From Acidobacteriota bacterium (GTDB lineage: Bacteria; Acidobacteriota; Terriglobia; Terriglobales; Acidobacteriaceae), in NCBI GenBank assembly GCA_028872955.1, contig JAGWNX010000008.1:1-64000 (forward strand): a DNA stretch of 64,000 bases. The letters run 5' to 3'. The notes under the pieces were generated by a model. That model saw nothing but the letters and a program-made list of their open reading frames with translations, was not told the origin of the DNA and searched no databases. Made by a program: the position numbers and the translations under genes. Numbering within the stretch: the stretch's first letter is position 1; each line of letters begins with the position of its first letter. Of the stretch, positions 7,718 through 17,116 are shown piece after piece.

Positions 7718-10399
7718 ATGAAGAGAGTCACGTTACAACGAACGCTGAGGATCGTACTTGCCGCAACTGCACTGCACCTGGGCCTGTCCGCACCGGCTGC
7801 GAACGCGCAGGATGCGGCCAAGCCGGGCTACCTGAACACGAATCTGACGCCGGAACAACGGGCCGCAGACCTGGTAGGCCGCATGACCCTTGCCGAGAAG
7901 GCATCTGAGATGCAGAACAACTCCGCTGCCGTGCCGCGGCTGAACGTGCCTGCATACCAGTGGTGGAGCGAGGCGCTGCATGGTGTGATCAACGAAGGCG
8001 TTACCGAGTACCCGGAGCCCATCGGTCTGGCGGCGACCTTCGATGCCCCCGGCATTCACACGATGGCGGCACAGATCGGCATCGAGGGCCGCATCAAGCA
8101 CGTGCAGAACCTGCGCGAGGGACATACCGGCATTATGGGTGGCCTCGACTTCTGGTCGCCCAACCTGAACATCTTCCGCGATCCGCGCTGGGGCCGCGGC
8201 CAGGAGACCTACGGCGAAGACCCTTTCCTGACCGGGCGCATGGGCGTCGCCTATGTGACGGGCCTGCAGGGCGATAATCCCAAGTACTACCTGGGCATCG
8301 CCACGCCCAAACACTTCGCCGTGCATAGCGGCCCTGAGCCCACCCGCCACTTTGCCGATGTGGACGTGAGCAAGCACGATGAGGTGGACACCTACGAGCC
8401 TGCCTTTCGCGCCGCGATCGTGGAGGGTAAAGCAGGCTCCGTGATGTGCGCCTACAACGCCATCAACGGCGAGCCCGCATGCGCCAATCAGTACCTGCTG
8501 CAGGATCAGTTGCGCGGCAAGTGGGGCTTCCAGGGGTACGTCGTCTCAGACTGCGACGCCGTTCGCGATGTCGCAGCCAATCATCGCTACCGCGCTTCGC
8601 AGGCTCAGGGTGCAGCCATCTCTGTGCTGCGCGGCATGGATAACGAGTGCGTCACCTTTACGCAGAGGTTTGGTGAACCCGTCGAGAAGGCGTACATCGA
8701 TGCAGTGCAACAGGGATATCTGCCTGAGAGCGCGCTGAACACTGCACTCATTCGCCTGTTCACGGCACGCATCCGGCTTGGCATGTTTGACCCGCCGGAG
8801 ATGGTGCCCTACACACGCATCGACGAGAAGGAGCTGGATAGCGCCGAGCACCGCGCGCATGCGCGTCAGCTTGCTGAGGAGTCGATGGTGCTGCTCAAGA
8901 ACGATGGACTGCTGCCGCTCAAACCGGGCATCAAGAAGCTCGTCGTCGTAGGACCGCTGGCTGACCAGACCCGTCCGCTGATTGGCAACTACGCGGGGCA
9001 ACCCACGCATATCGTCTCAGTCCTCGAGGGTTTGCACGCCGAATTTCCCGGCGCGACCATCACGTTCGTCCCTGGCACGCAGTTCCTGCGTACCGATGGA
9101 GACCCGGTGCCCGACGCCCTGCTTACGACGCCGGATGGAAAGCCCGGGCTAAAGGCGGAGTACAACGAAGGCATGAATCGCGGCAGGCCGAATCCTGGCA
9201 ACAGCGCCACGCCGCTTGCCACGCGCATTGAGAGCAACGTGAAGCTCGCGGACAACACGCTGCCCGCCGAGGTAGCCCAGCGCAAGACCTTCGGCGTGCA
9301 GTGGTCAGGCTTCCTTACACCGTCAGAGTCTGGAGACTTCCTGCTCGGCATCCGTTGCCAGGGCTTTGCCCGCCTGACCGTCGACGGGAAGCAGATCGCC
9401 ACGGCCTTTGGTGGAGGCAGCGCTGCGTCGGCAGGCGTGGGGCGCATCCACCTGGAAAAGGGCAGCAAGGTTGCACTGAACATTAGCTACGGCAGCAACA
9501 ACAACAAGCGCCAGGCAGAGTTGATCTGGGCCAAGGTGGTTAACGGGCCTTCGCCGGCCGCAGTTGCCGCGGCGAAGACTGCTGATGCCGTCATCGCGGT
9601 GGTAGGAATCACCAGTCAACTGGAGGGCGAAGAGATGCCGGTCAGCGAGCCTGGCTTCCTGGGCGGAGATCGCACCAGCCTTGATCTTCCCCAGCCGGAG
9701 GAGGAGTTGGTAGAAGCGGTGGCAGCAACCGGCAAACCGCTGGCCGTGGTGCTGATGAACGGCAGTGCCCTCTCCGTCAACTGGATCAACAAGCATGCGA
9801 ACGCCGTCGTCGAAGCCTGGTATCCGGGCGAAGAAGGTGGCGCGGCGGTTGCCGAGACACTGAGCGGCAAGAACAATCCTGCAGGGCGGCTGCCCGTCAC
9901 GTTCTACACGGGCGTCGACCAGCTGCCTCACTTTGAAGACTACGGAATGGCGAACAGGACCTACCGCTACTCCGACGCCAAGCCGCTGTATCCGTTCGGC
10001 TATGGCATGAGCTACACGAGCTTCAATTACGGCGGCCTCACCGTGCCATCCCAGCCTGTGCCAGCGGGTCAACCTGTCACGGTGGAGGCTTCCGTGACCA
10101 ACACAGGCAAGGTTGCCGGCGACGAAGTGGTGCAACTGTACCTTCAGTTCCCTGCCGTCAAGGGTGCGCCACGCATCGCGCTGCGCGGCTTCCGCAGGGT
10201 GCATCTGGCACCCGGTGAGAGCCAGCAGGTCCACTTCGACTTGAAGGACCGCGACCTGGGCATGGTGACCGAGGCGGGAGATCCAATCATCGCCCCCGGA
10301 GAGTACACCATCAGCATTGGTGGAGGGCAGCCGAACACTGTCGCCCCAGTCGTCACAGGCAGGTTCCGGATCGAGGGGCAACTCGCGCTGCCGGAGTAA
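7718..10399 (+). CDS. Secreted glycoside hydrolase family 3 with PA14 insert (beta-xylosidase/beta-glucosidase)
   Basis: 893-residue exported enzyme. The ATG at 7718 is chosen because it opens a good signal peptide (VLAATALHLG..., cut near ANAQ). The N-terminal TIM barrel carries the KH motif (PKHFAVHSG) and the catalytic nucleophile D278 in VVSDCDAV. The C-terminal sandwich domain is interrupted by a PA14 domain at roughly residues 475-620 (GLKAEYNEG... to KRQAELIW), and a fibronectin III-like domain ends the protein (from about 790). The domain order resembles xylan 1,4-beta-xylosidases; PA14 inserts narrow the active site towards short oligosaccharides. It probably finishes the GH8 products. 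No start-proximal Shine-Dalgarno stands out beyond GAGGGA. Confidence 0.9.
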   Translation: MKRVTLQRTLRIVLAATALHLGLSAPAANAQDAAKPGYLNTNLTPEQRAADLVGRMTLAEKASEMQNNSAAVPRLNVPAYQWWSEALHGVINEGVTEYPEPIGLAATFDAPGIHTMAAQIGIEGRIKHVQNLREGHTGIMGGLDFWSPNLNIFRDPRWGRGQETYGEDPFLTGRMGVAYVTGLQGDNPKYYLGIATPKHFAVHSGPEPTRHFADVDVSKHDEVDTYEPAFRAAIVEGKAGSVMCAYNAINGEPACANQYLLQDQLRGKWGFQGYVVSDCDAVRDVAANHRYRASQAQGAAISVLRGMDNECVTFTQRFGEPVEKAYIDAVQQGYLPESALNTALIRLFTARIRLGMFDPPEMVPYTRIDEKELDSAEHRAHARQLAEESMVLLKNDGLLPLKPGIKKLVVVGPLADQTRPLIGNYAGQPTHIVSVLEGLHAEFPGATITFVPGTQFLRTDGDPVPDALLTTPDGKPGLKAEYNEGMNRGRPNPGNSATPLATRIESNVKLADNTLPAEVAQRKTFGVQWSGFLTPSESGDFLLGIRCQGFARLTVDGKQIATAFGGGSAASAGVGRIHLEKGSKVALNISYGSNNNKRQAELIWAKVVNGPSPAAVAAAKTADAVIAVVGITSQLEGEEMPVSEPGFLGGDRTSLDLPQPEEELVEAVAATGKPLAVVLMNGSALSVNWINKHANAVVEAWYPGEEGGAAVAETLSGKNNPAGRLPVTFYTGVDQLPHFEDYGMANRTYRYSDAKPLYPFGYGMSYTSFNYGGLTVPSQPVPAGQPVTVEASVTNTGKVAGDEVVQLYLQFPAVKGAPRIALRGFRRVHLAPGESQQVHFDLKDRDLGMVTEAGDPIIAPGEYTISIGGGQPNTVAPVVTGRFRIEGQLALPE

Positions 10400-10427
10400 C
10401 GCCGCTCCCATGAGCTGGTCGCTGGCC

Positions 10428-10465
10428 TTGGGAGGTGGGAAGCTTGCATGCTTCTCACCTCCCAA
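10428..10465. terminator. Strong hairpin terminator after the GH3 gene
   Basis: TTGGGAGGTG (10428-10437) pairs with CACCTCCCAA (10456-10465); the stem continues inward through GAAGC/GCTTC with a 6-nt loop, giving about 16 pairs. There is no long U tract. Its position 28 bp after the GH3 stop and near the end of the converging minus-strand operon suggests a bidirectional terminator. Confidence 0.65.
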
Positions 10466-10722
10466 CCTCGATCGGGCGTGTTCCCGAAAGGGCGAGCTCT
10501 CTGCTTCCTTCTTGTTGCGCTGTCCTTTGCAATGGGAGTGAACTCAGAGCCAGTTGCTCTATCTGGGTATGGTCCCGGTCGTACCGCCCCAGTCCAATCG
10601 CTTCAAACCCTGAGAGTACCCCCTCGCGCGCTCCCCGATTAGCCGCGCCCAGAGCCAACGGTGTCGAAGGCGCGATGGCAGGCATAGGCACGAGAGTGCG
10701 CTCCTCCGCACAGAACGCACGG
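10466..10722. other. Intergenic stretch with no recognised feature
   Basis: 257 bp between the terminator and the end of the SIS gene, both flanking genes converging on it. Overlapping short open frames were inspected and resemble no family. No tRNA or repeat was seen. Confidence 0.4.
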
Positions 10723-11787
10723 CTATTGGGAAAGTGGCGTTGTGAAGCTGGCCTCGTCCGTTGCGACGGGTGGCGCAAAGCGAAAGCTACCCGGCACGAT
10801 GCCGCGCATCTCAGCCAGTCGAAGAGCCGCCACCTGCACAGGAAGAATCTCGAGCATGGGCGCATACAGCGCCGGCACGCGCGGCGTCTCAAGGTGAGCA
10901 AGCCCGGCAGGCATGTGGATGCGCGGACCGATCACACGAACCTCGCCACCGAATCGCACCAGATCCTGCGCAAGCGCCAGGTTGAGTGGCTGCGTCGGCG
11001 TATCTGGTGCGAAGAGGATCGCGCGGAAGTGGTCGTTGACCACCTCCACTGGTCCGTGGCGGAAGGACGCCGTCGGCATCGCCACAGCGGGCGCCTTAGC
11101 CACCTCATGGAACAACAGTGCGCCCTCCAGCGCAGAGGCAAACGAGCCGCCGCGTGCCAACAGATAGAGCGCGTGGCCCGGGCTTAGAAACGGATCCCAG
11201 GTGGAGATCGATGCAAGGCTCGCGTCGACCAGTCGCTGCACCTCCGGCAGCAGAGACTCGGCCTCACGCAGTGCCAACGCGCCTTCCTGCTCGACAGCCC
11301 GGCCCAGCAACGCCAGTGCCAGCAGGGTTCCCGTGTAGGTCTGCAGCGCGACGATGTCGTCGTCGAGGCTGTGAATGTCGATCGCAATATCGGCCGATTG
11401 CGCTAAGCGGCTCTCCGGCCGGTTCGTGATACCGATCACCGGCTGCCGCCCACGCAGCGCAGCCAGCAGCTTCACAATCTCGATGGACTCACCCGAGCGA
11501 GAGACAACGACCACTACCGCATCCGGGTACGCATGGGGCCTGAAGTGGAGGTATTCGCCTGCCTCAACCGCAATGACATTCATGCCTAGACCGCACAGAT
11601 GCGATTCAAGCGGCAGCGCTGCGTAGTAAGACGCACCCATGCCCGTAATCACGATCTGTCGGCTTCGCCGCATCAGGGCAGCAGCCTGTTGCATCGCCTC
11701 GTTACCTGCGGAGACGTGATGCGACAACACCCGCTGCAGTGAGGTGGCCTGCGCCGCAATCCTTCGCTTCATTTGTTCTGCACTCAT
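10723..11787 (-). CDS. SIS-domain glucosamine-6-phosphate deaminase-like protein (NagB-II / AgaS type)
   Basis: 354-residue cytoplasmic protein with two SIS domains (about 30-165 and 195-330) and no glutaminase domain, the architecture of NagB-II/GlmS-isomerase-like deaminases. SIS sugar-phosphate motifs are visible: GASYYAALPLE, SRSGESIEIV and the terminal ALLFHEVAK...FRHGPVEVV segment. It most likely converts GlcN-6-P, or a related amino-sugar phosphate, to Fru-6-P plus ammonia. It is the last gene of the minus-strand amino-sugar operon, 46 bp after the ROK kinase, and duplicates the chemistry of the class I NagB four genes upstream. GAGGAGAG precedes the ATG. AgaS-like specificity for galactosamine-6-P is an alternative. 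Confidence 0.8.
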   Translation of the reverse strand: MSAEQMKRRIAAQATSLQRVLSHHVSAGNEAMQQAAALMRRSRQIVITGMGASYYAALPLESHLCGLGMNVIAVEAGEYLHFRPHAYPDAVVVVVSRSGESIEIVKLLAALRGRQPVIGITNRPESRLAQSADIAIDIHSLDDDIVALQTYTGTLLALALLGRAVEQEGALALREAESLLPEVQRLVDASLASISTWDPFLSPGHALYLLARGGSFASALEGALLFHEVAKAPAVAMPTASFRHGPVEVVNDHFRAILFAPDTPTQPLNLALAQDLVRFGGEVRVIGPRIHMPAGLAHLETPRVPALYAPMLEILPVQVAALRLAEMRGIVPGSFRFAPPVATDEASFTTPLSQ

Positions 11788-11833
11788 CTCTTCTCTCCTC
11801 TTTCAAACCGTCGCGCCATGCTCACCCTCGGCC

Positions 11834-12778
11834 TCAACCGAATCGCTGCAACCAGCACTGGGCCGCACCGAGCAAGCCCACGTCTGACCCGGCCAGTGCA
11901 TGGACAATCCTTGTTCTGGCAGCGGGCACCTGGGTGCAGATTGCGGTGATCACTCGACGCGCTTCTTCCAGGAAGAGCTCGCCGCTCCACATGACGCCAC
12001 CGCCCAGCGCGATCAACTCCGGAGCAAAGAGCGTGATCAGATTCGCAAGCCCGACACCGACGTAGTACCCCTGACGCTGCATGGCAGATAACGCCACGGG
12101 ATCGCCCTGCGCTGCTCGATCGCAGATCTGCTGGGCAGAGAGCGCACCAAGCGCAGGATATTGCTGCTGCAACCATGCAGCCATGGCCGTGCCACTCACC
12201 AGGCTCTCCCAGCAACCATGCGCGCCGCAGTAACAGAGGGGCCCGCGCGGATCGATCACATGATGTCCAAACTCGGGATGAGCTCCGTGTGCTCCTCGAT
12301 AGAGGCGGCCATCGAAGACGGCTCCGCCACCGATGCCGGTGCTGATGGTGACGTAGAGAAAGCGGGAGCAACCTGCGCCGCTTCCCCATACATACTCGCC
12401 CAGCGTGGCGGCATCCGCATCGTTCTCCACCACGACATCCACGCCAAAGTGCGCCTGCAGCGGAGCGATCAGATTGGCGCCACTCCACCCGGGCAGCGTG
12501 CCCACCTCCAGCACCGTGCCAGAGACCGGGTCGAGTGGTCCAGGGCAACCCACACCGATACCGTCCACTTCACCTATATCCGCGCCCAGCTCCTCCAGCA
12601 TCTGGATAATCCGTTGCATCGTATCGTCGAAGCCGCGCTCCGGCAGCGTGGCACATGTTCGCCGGCCCAGCAGTTGGCCGTCTTCTCGTACCAGGCCGAC
12701 GGCGATCTTCGATCCACCGATATCGACCGCGCCGATGAGCCTGCCTCGCGTTGACTGTCTACTCGCCGGCTCGCGCAT
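11834..12778 (-). CDS. nagK: ROK-family sugar kinase, probably N-acetylglucosamine kinase
   Basis: 314-residue kinase with the ATP-binding loop near the N-terminus (GAVDIGGSKIAVGLV), a VGCPGPLDP segment and the ROK zinc motif CYCGAHGCWE. It has no helix-turn-helix, so it is an enzyme and not a repressor. With NagA, NagB and a sugar importer in the same operon, phosphorylation of GlcNAc (or GlcN) after import is the most likely role; glucokinase-like activity cannot be excluded. The ATG at 12778 is chosen over an upstream frame rich in Cys and Arg; it overlaps the end of nagA by 20 bp, suggesting translational coupling. Confidence 0.75.
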   Translation of the reverse strand: MREPASRQSTRGRLIGAVDIGGSKIAVGLVREDGQLLGRRTCATLPERGFDDTMQRIIQMLEELGADIGEVDGIGVGCPGPLDPVSGTVLEVGTLPGWSGANLIAPLQAHFGVDVVVENDADAATLGEYVWGSGAGCSRFLYVTISTGIGGGAVFDGRLYRGAHGAHPEFGHHVIDPRGPLCYCGAHGCWESLVSGTAMAAWLQQQYPALGALSAQQICDRAAQGDPVALSAMQRQGYYVGVGLANLITLFAPELIALGGGVMWSGELFLEEARRVITAICTQVPAARTRIVHALAGSDVGLLGAAQCWLQRFG

Positions 12779-13910
12779 ATACCCTCTCACCGCGCAGCCA
12801 TACTGCGTCGATCTCCATGCCCGCCTTCCAACGGAAGCGCAGCAGATCTGCCCTCGCGCCCACGCGCATCGCGCCGCGCCCGTACACAAATCGTCCTGGC
12901 TGCGAGGTCGCCATCGGCAGCACCTCGGCCAGCGACAGGCCAGTCAGTCGCATCATGTCGGCGACACATTGCGACAGGCTTGCCGTGGAACCCGCCAGAA
13001 GCTCCGTGCCCGCCACACACAGACGACCATCGGCGTGTAGAGTAACCAGGCCGCCCACCGGCGTCACGTAGTCGCCCGGCGCCATGCCCGCCAGCGCGAC
13101 GGAGTCGGAGATGAGCACGACATTGCCGACTCCCTTGCTCCGCACCACCACCTGCAGAAACTCGGCGGGCAGATGGTGGCCGTCCGCGATCACAGTCGCG
13201 GTCAGGCGATCGTCCGCAAGCTGCGCCCACAAAGGGTTCCGGTGCCGCGGCAGCTCCGCCGCCAGGCCATTGCCCAGGTGCGTCGAAAGCCGCGCCCCAG
13301 CCTCGACCGCGCGGTGGATCTGCTCCGCGCTCGCATCCGTGTGACCAAGCGCAACGCGCACACCGTGCTGTACCAGGTGTGCAATGTAGGCTGGTGCCTG
13401 CGCGTCATGTGGTGACAGCGTCACCATGCCCACCAAGCAATCAGCCGCAGGGCACCAGCGATCGAACTCGGCGATGGACGGCGGCCGAATGAACGCAGCG
13501 TCATGCGCGCCGCGATACCCATCGCGTGGAGACAGGTGCGGCCCCTCGACATGCACATACGGGATGCACGCCGCAGCGCGCGGAGACAGGCGCCTGGCCT
13601 GCGCAATCACGTCGAGGCCATGACAAATCTTGTCCTCCCGTGCGCTAATCAGCGTGGGCACAAAGCTGGTGACGCCCTGCTGCAACATGCGCTCGGTCAG
13701 TGCCATTACGATCTCGGCACTCACATCCTCTGCGTTGAGATCCAACCCGCCACTGCCATTCACCTGCAGGTCAATTAGCCCTGGTGCAAGCAGAAACTCG
13801 CAGATCTCCGCACGCTCCTCAATCTGCGCGATCCGCTCGCCCACTACGGTAACGCGCAGGCTGCGCCCGCTGCGCGGGTCCATGCCATCGATGATCTGTG
13901 CTGTGCTCAC
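12759..13910 (-). CDS. nagA: N-acetylglucosamine-6-phosphate deacetylase
   Basis: 383-residue amidohydrolase-superfamily enzyme that removes acetate from GlcNAc-6-P. NagA landmarks appear in order: LIDLQVNGSGG, the metal-binding Glu in HVEGPHLS, GHTDAS, the metal His in STHLGNG, and the catalytic Asp in LISDSVALAG. The usual HLFNAM substrate segment is replaced by HLGNGL, which may reflect a different phospho-sugar preference. The GTG start overlaps the nagB stop in a GTGA arrangement, so nagB-nagA are translationally coupled. Confidence 0.88.
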   Translation of the reverse strand: MSTAQIIDGMDPRSGRSLRVTVVGERIAQIEERAEICEFLLAPGLIDLQVNGSGGLDLNAEDVSAEIVMALTERMLQQGVTSFVPTLISAREDKICHGLDVIAQARRLSPRAAACIPYVHVEGPHLSPRDGYRGAHDAAFIRPPSIAEFDRWCPAADCLVGMVTLSPHDAQAPAYIAHLVQHGVRVALGHTDASAEQIHRAVEAGARLSTHLGNGLAAELPRHRNPLWAQLADDRLTATVIADGHHLPAEFLQVVVRSKGVGNVVLISDSVALAGMAPGDYVTPVGGLVTLHADGRLCVAGTELLAGSTASLSQCVADMMRLTGLSLAEVLPMATSQPGRFVYGRGAMRVGARADLLRFRWKAGMEIDAVWLRGERVYARAGE

Positions 13911-14641
13911 TGCCCGCCTCGAGGGCTCGATGCCGCATCGAGATAGACGGTGCAGCGAGGATGCGTTCGCAGGGCCGTGGCGGGACAGGCACCGCTGATA
14001 GGATCCTCCAGCATGGCACGCACGGCCGCGCGCTTGTGCGCTCCGGGGATGCAGCCGAAGATCTCCGCGGCAGAGAGCAGTGCAGGAACCGTCAGCGTGA
14101 TGGCGGCCTTCGGCACCTCGTCCAGAGTTGGAAAGCAGCCGTCAAACACCTGCTGCTCGCGGCACATCTGGTCCAGCTGGACCACCTTCACCAACGCTGG
14201 ATCCGCAAGGTCGGCTGGCGGATCATTGAATGCCAGATGGCCGTTGGTGCCGACGCCCAGCAGCACGAAGTCGATGGGCGCTGCACGCAACAGCGCAGCG
14301 TAGCGCGTACACTCAGCGAGTCCATCGCCATGTGGCTCGATGCGGTGCATGGCGCCGATTGGCACATGGCGAAAGAACGCATCCGCCAACCAGCTCGCGA
14401 AGCGTTGCGGAGCGTCCTTAGGCAGCCCAAGATACTCGTCCATATGGAAGGCCTCTACGCGTGACCACTCCAGGCCGGGCTGCACACGCAGCGCCGCCAG
14501 CATGGTGCTCTGGCTAGGTGCGGCGGCAAAGATCATGCGCACCGTCGGTTGCTGCTGCAGCTTTTGCCGCAACGCGGCTGCGATCGCCTCGGCTGCCGCT
14601 GCCCCCATCGCCTCTGCTGTCGCCAATACATGCACCTGCAT
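13907..14641 (-). CDS. nagB: Glucosamine-6-phosphate deaminase, class I
   Basis: 244-residue NagB-family isomerase/deaminase converting GlcN-6-P to Fru-6-P and ammonia. The active-site segment FHMDEYLGL supplies the base Asp (about D68), and GTNGHLAFNDP supplies the ring-opening His. Relative to E. coli NagB (NDGHIAFNEP), the DGH Asp is Asn and the NEP Glu is Asp; both changes recur in this family in other phyla, so activity is likely retained. ATG at 14641 is preferred to TTG at 14647 because AAGGGAG lies 8 bp before it. It follows the MFS gene by 22 bp and overlaps nagA by 4 bp. Confidence 0.88.
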   Translation of the reverse strand: MQVHVLATAEAMGAAAAEAIAAALRQKLQQQPTVRMIFAAAPSQSTMLAALRVQPGLEWSRVEAFHMDEYLGLPKDAPQRFASWLADAFFRHVPIGAMHRIEPHGDGLAECTRYAALLRAAPIDFVLLGVGTNGHLAFNDPPADLADPALVKVVQLDQMCREQQVFDGCFPTLDEVPKAAITLTVPALLSAAEIFGCIPGAHKRAAVRAMLEDPISGACPATALRTHPRCTVYLDAASSPRGGQ

Positions 14642-14663
14642 CCTCAATCTCCCTTCTGATGCA

Positions 14664-16010
14664 TCAGGCAGGCGTAGCCTTGGCAGAGAGTTCCTGCGGC
14701 CCCGCGTCCTCGTTTACGGCAGACACCTCGGTGCGATCACTGCCCGCTCGCATCAGGTGTCGGTAAACAAAAAACACCACCAGCGCGATGGAGCTGAGGA
14801 TGAACCCAAACCAGAACGCAACGATATAGCTGCCAGTCCACTTGATGAGAAAGCCCGAGATCGCGATCACCGTGCCCGTGCAGAAGTTCCGCACCAACGC
14901 TACCGTCGAGGTGTAGGAGCCCGTATCGGCCTTGTCCATCGTCCTCCATAGAATCGCGTCGCCAGCGACCTTCAACGCCATCACCAACGAGTACAGCACG
15001 GTCAGCAGGATGAGCCCAGAGGCACTTCGCACGCCAACCGAGAACACCGCCAGGCCCAGCATGAGCACCCATCCAAGCAGCAGCGCAATGTAGCTCCCGA
15101 AACAATCGATCAGCCAGCCGGCCGGATAGGAGACGCCAATCTGCAGCAGCAGCCCCCAGGACATCGCCGCGCCGGTCTCGCCGATCGTGAGGCCGAGCTT
15201 TGCCTTGGCATAGAACCATACCCACGTCTTGAAGACCATCGGGAAGGCATTCAGCAGAGCCACTGCAATCATCAACACCAGGATCCGCCGATCCTTCGCC
15301 GCTACACGAATCGGCGCCATGAGGCTGAAGCGCTCTGTGGTCGGATGGAAGATAGGCGGCTCCTTAATGCGCCATGTCGCCAGCAGTGTTGCAACCATAT
15401 TCGCCAGCGCAGCCAGTACGAAGACGCGGCCCGGGTGTGTGTCTGCCATGCGCGCACCCACACGCGAGGATAGAAAGCCCGCCAGGCTCGTGATAATGGC
15501 CACCAGACCTGAGGTGCGCGCCAGAAGGTCCTTTGAGACGCAGTCGATCGCAAGCAGCGGGTACGTCGAGGCCTTCACGTCATTGAAGAAGAGATACACG
15601 GCCATCAGGCTGATGACGATCCACTTCGTGCTGAAGAACGGAAACATCACCAGTGCAATGGTGAGAAACGGCAGCGAGGCAAGGACATATGGCGTGCGCC
15701 GCCCCAACCGGCTCGTACAGTGATCGCTCTTCCACGAGTAGTACATGACCAGAAAGCTGACGACCCAGAGATTCGCAGAGGTCATCAGCCCAACACTCGA
15801 GTCGCTGACGCCGATCGCTTTGAGTCGCAGGTTCATCAGCGGCTCCACGATGGTCATCGAGAGCGCCATGCCGAAGTGGCCAAAGGTGATCCAGGTAACG
15901 TTGCGCCACATCAGCCTGCGGTCGGCAAAGAAGCGTTGCAGCGCAGTGTCCTGCGGCACCTCGCTGCTGGCAGCGTTGTCGGACGCGGCATCCTCCAGGT
16001 GCTCGCTCAT
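14664..16010 (-). CDS. MFS sugar transporter, SLC45/GPH-like
   Basis: 448-residue inner-membrane protein with about 12 hydrophobic segments. The early loop motif with GRRTPYVLASLPF after TM2 is characteristic of SLC45/sucrose-proton-symporter-like and GPH transporters. It is embedded between a Gfo/Idh/MocA oxidoreductase and nagB, so it probably imports the amino-sugar-containing mono- or oligosaccharide released in the periplasm. The ATG at 16010 overlaps the stop of the preceding gene in an ATGA arrangement, which fixes the start and implies coupled translation. Confidence 0.8.
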   Translation of the reverse strand: MSEHLEDAASDNAASSEVPQDTALQRFFADRRLMWRNVTWITFGHFGMALSMTIVEPLMNLRLKAIGVSDSSVGLMTSANLWVVSFLVMYYSWKSDHCTSRLGRRTPYVLASLPFLTIALVMFPFFSTKWIVISLMAVYLFFNDVKASTYPLLAIDCVSKDLLARTSGLVAIITSLAGFLSSRVGARMADTHPGRVFVLAALANMVATLLATWRIKEPPIFHPTTERFSLMAPIRVAAKDRRILVLMIAVALLNAFPMVFKTWVWFYAKAKLGLTIGETGAAMSWGLLLQIGVSYPAGWLIDCFGSYIALLLGWVLMLGLAVFSVGVRSASGLILLTVLYSLVMALKVAGDAILWRTMDKADTGSYTSTVALVRNFCTGTVIAISGFLIKWTGSYIVAFWFGFILSSIALVVFFVYRHLMRAGSDRTEVSAVNEDAGPQELSAKATPA

Positions 16011-17116
16011 GGCGTCACTCCAGCCCCCAGCTCCGCCAGTCGCACAGGGCGACCCTCTTTGCTGGAGAGCTCCGCCGCAAAGCAAAGACGTGTCGTCTCA
16101 AGCGCGTCGCGTGGCGCAGTCATCGGCGGCTCGCCCATGGCGACACGACGCACGATATCGAGCGCCTGGTCATGCGTGTTGTGGAACCATGCAAAGTCTT
16201 CATCCGGGTTCCAGGTATGGTTCTCCACCCACTTGCTGGTCTGCCCCCATGCATCCTCGCCAAACTCCCAGCGCTTCAGCGTGCGCAGAAAGACGTCTGT
16301 CTCCGCTGCACCGCGGTCGCCGTAGAGCATATAGCGCAAGGCATGGCCATCTCCCGCCTGCTGCGAGACGGCGTTCTGCAGCGGGTCACCCTGGAAGGTC
16401 GCCGCCGGCGCCATCATGAAGGTCAGCTGGCTCACGGCTCCGCTTTTGAACCGATAGGTGCAGTGATAGTTGTCGTGCACCTCATAGTAAGAGATCACGT
16501 TGGGCGCAGCCACAGCGTAGACCTCTTCCACCTCATCCTGCACCCACCAGCGCACCAGGTCGACATAGTGGCTCAGCTTCTCACCAAACATGCCTCCGCT
16601 GGTGCCCGCTGCGGCGCGCCATACGTTGTGCCTTCCCCACGCGCTGGTGCAATAGGTGCACTGCGTATTCCTCACGCGACCTACCAGTCCGGCATCCACC
16701 CACTGCTTCACGCGCGTATACAGGTGCGAGTAACGAAGCTCAAAGCCTACCTGCAGGAACCCATTTGTCTTCTCCGCAACGGCGACCATCTCTTCTGCGT
16801 CGGCAAGGTTGGTTGCCATGGGCTTCTCACACATCACGGCTTTGCCGGCCTCAAGCGCACGCACCGCCAACGACTTGTGTGCATCGTTCGAAGCTGTGAT
16901 GAAGACCAGTGGGATCGTCACGTCGTCCAGCAGGCGTTCCAGCTCGTGCTCCGTGCTCACGCCGTGCGAATGCTGCAGTTTGGCAAGCTTCGCGCTGTCC
17001 GGATCGAAGACCGTGATCTCGCGCACAAGCGGACTGTCGCGCAGATGCTCAATCACGTTCACTCCCATGTTCCCGCCGCCTAACACGGCCACCTTCATCG
17101 CACTAGCGCTTCCCAT
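16007..17116 (-). CDS. Gfo/Idh/MocA-family oxidoreductase
   Basis: 369-residue NAD(P)-dependent sugar or sugar-derivative oxidoreductase. The Rossmann motif VAVLGGGNMG is at about residues 9-18, the family CEKPMATN motif is near 100, and the C-terminal alpha/beta domain follows. Family members oxidise or epimerise free or glycosidic sugars, including intracellular oligosaccharides after 3-keto formation. The operon position next to the heparinase-like protein and transporter suggests work on an imported saccharide. The ATG at 17116 is supported by GGAGG 7 bp upstream and overlaps the preceding stop; ATG 17098 is a weaker alternative. Confidence 0.8.
   Translation of the reverse strand: MGSASAMKVAVLGGGNMGVNVIEHLRDSPLVREITVFDPDSAKLAKLQHSHGVSTEHELERLLDDVTIPLVFITASNDAHKSLAVRALEAGKAVMCEKPMATNLADAEEMVAVAEKTNGFLQVGFELRYSHLYTRVKQWVDAGLVGRVRNTQCTYCTSAWGRHNVWRAAAGTSGGMFGEKLSHYVDLVRWWVQDEVEEVYAVAAPNVISYYEVHDNYHCTYRFKSGAVSQLTFMMAPAATFQGDPLQNAVSQQAGDGHALRYMLYGDRGAAETDVFLRTLKRWEFGEDAWGQTSKWVENHTWNPDEDFAWFHNTHDQALDIVRRVAMGEPPMTAPRDALETTRLCFAAELSSKEGRPVRLAELGAGVTP

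Noticed and set aside
9323-10465. 380-codon minus-strand frame opposite GH3
   Set aside because: Fully overlaps a well-supported gene and crosses its terminator; no recognisable motif.
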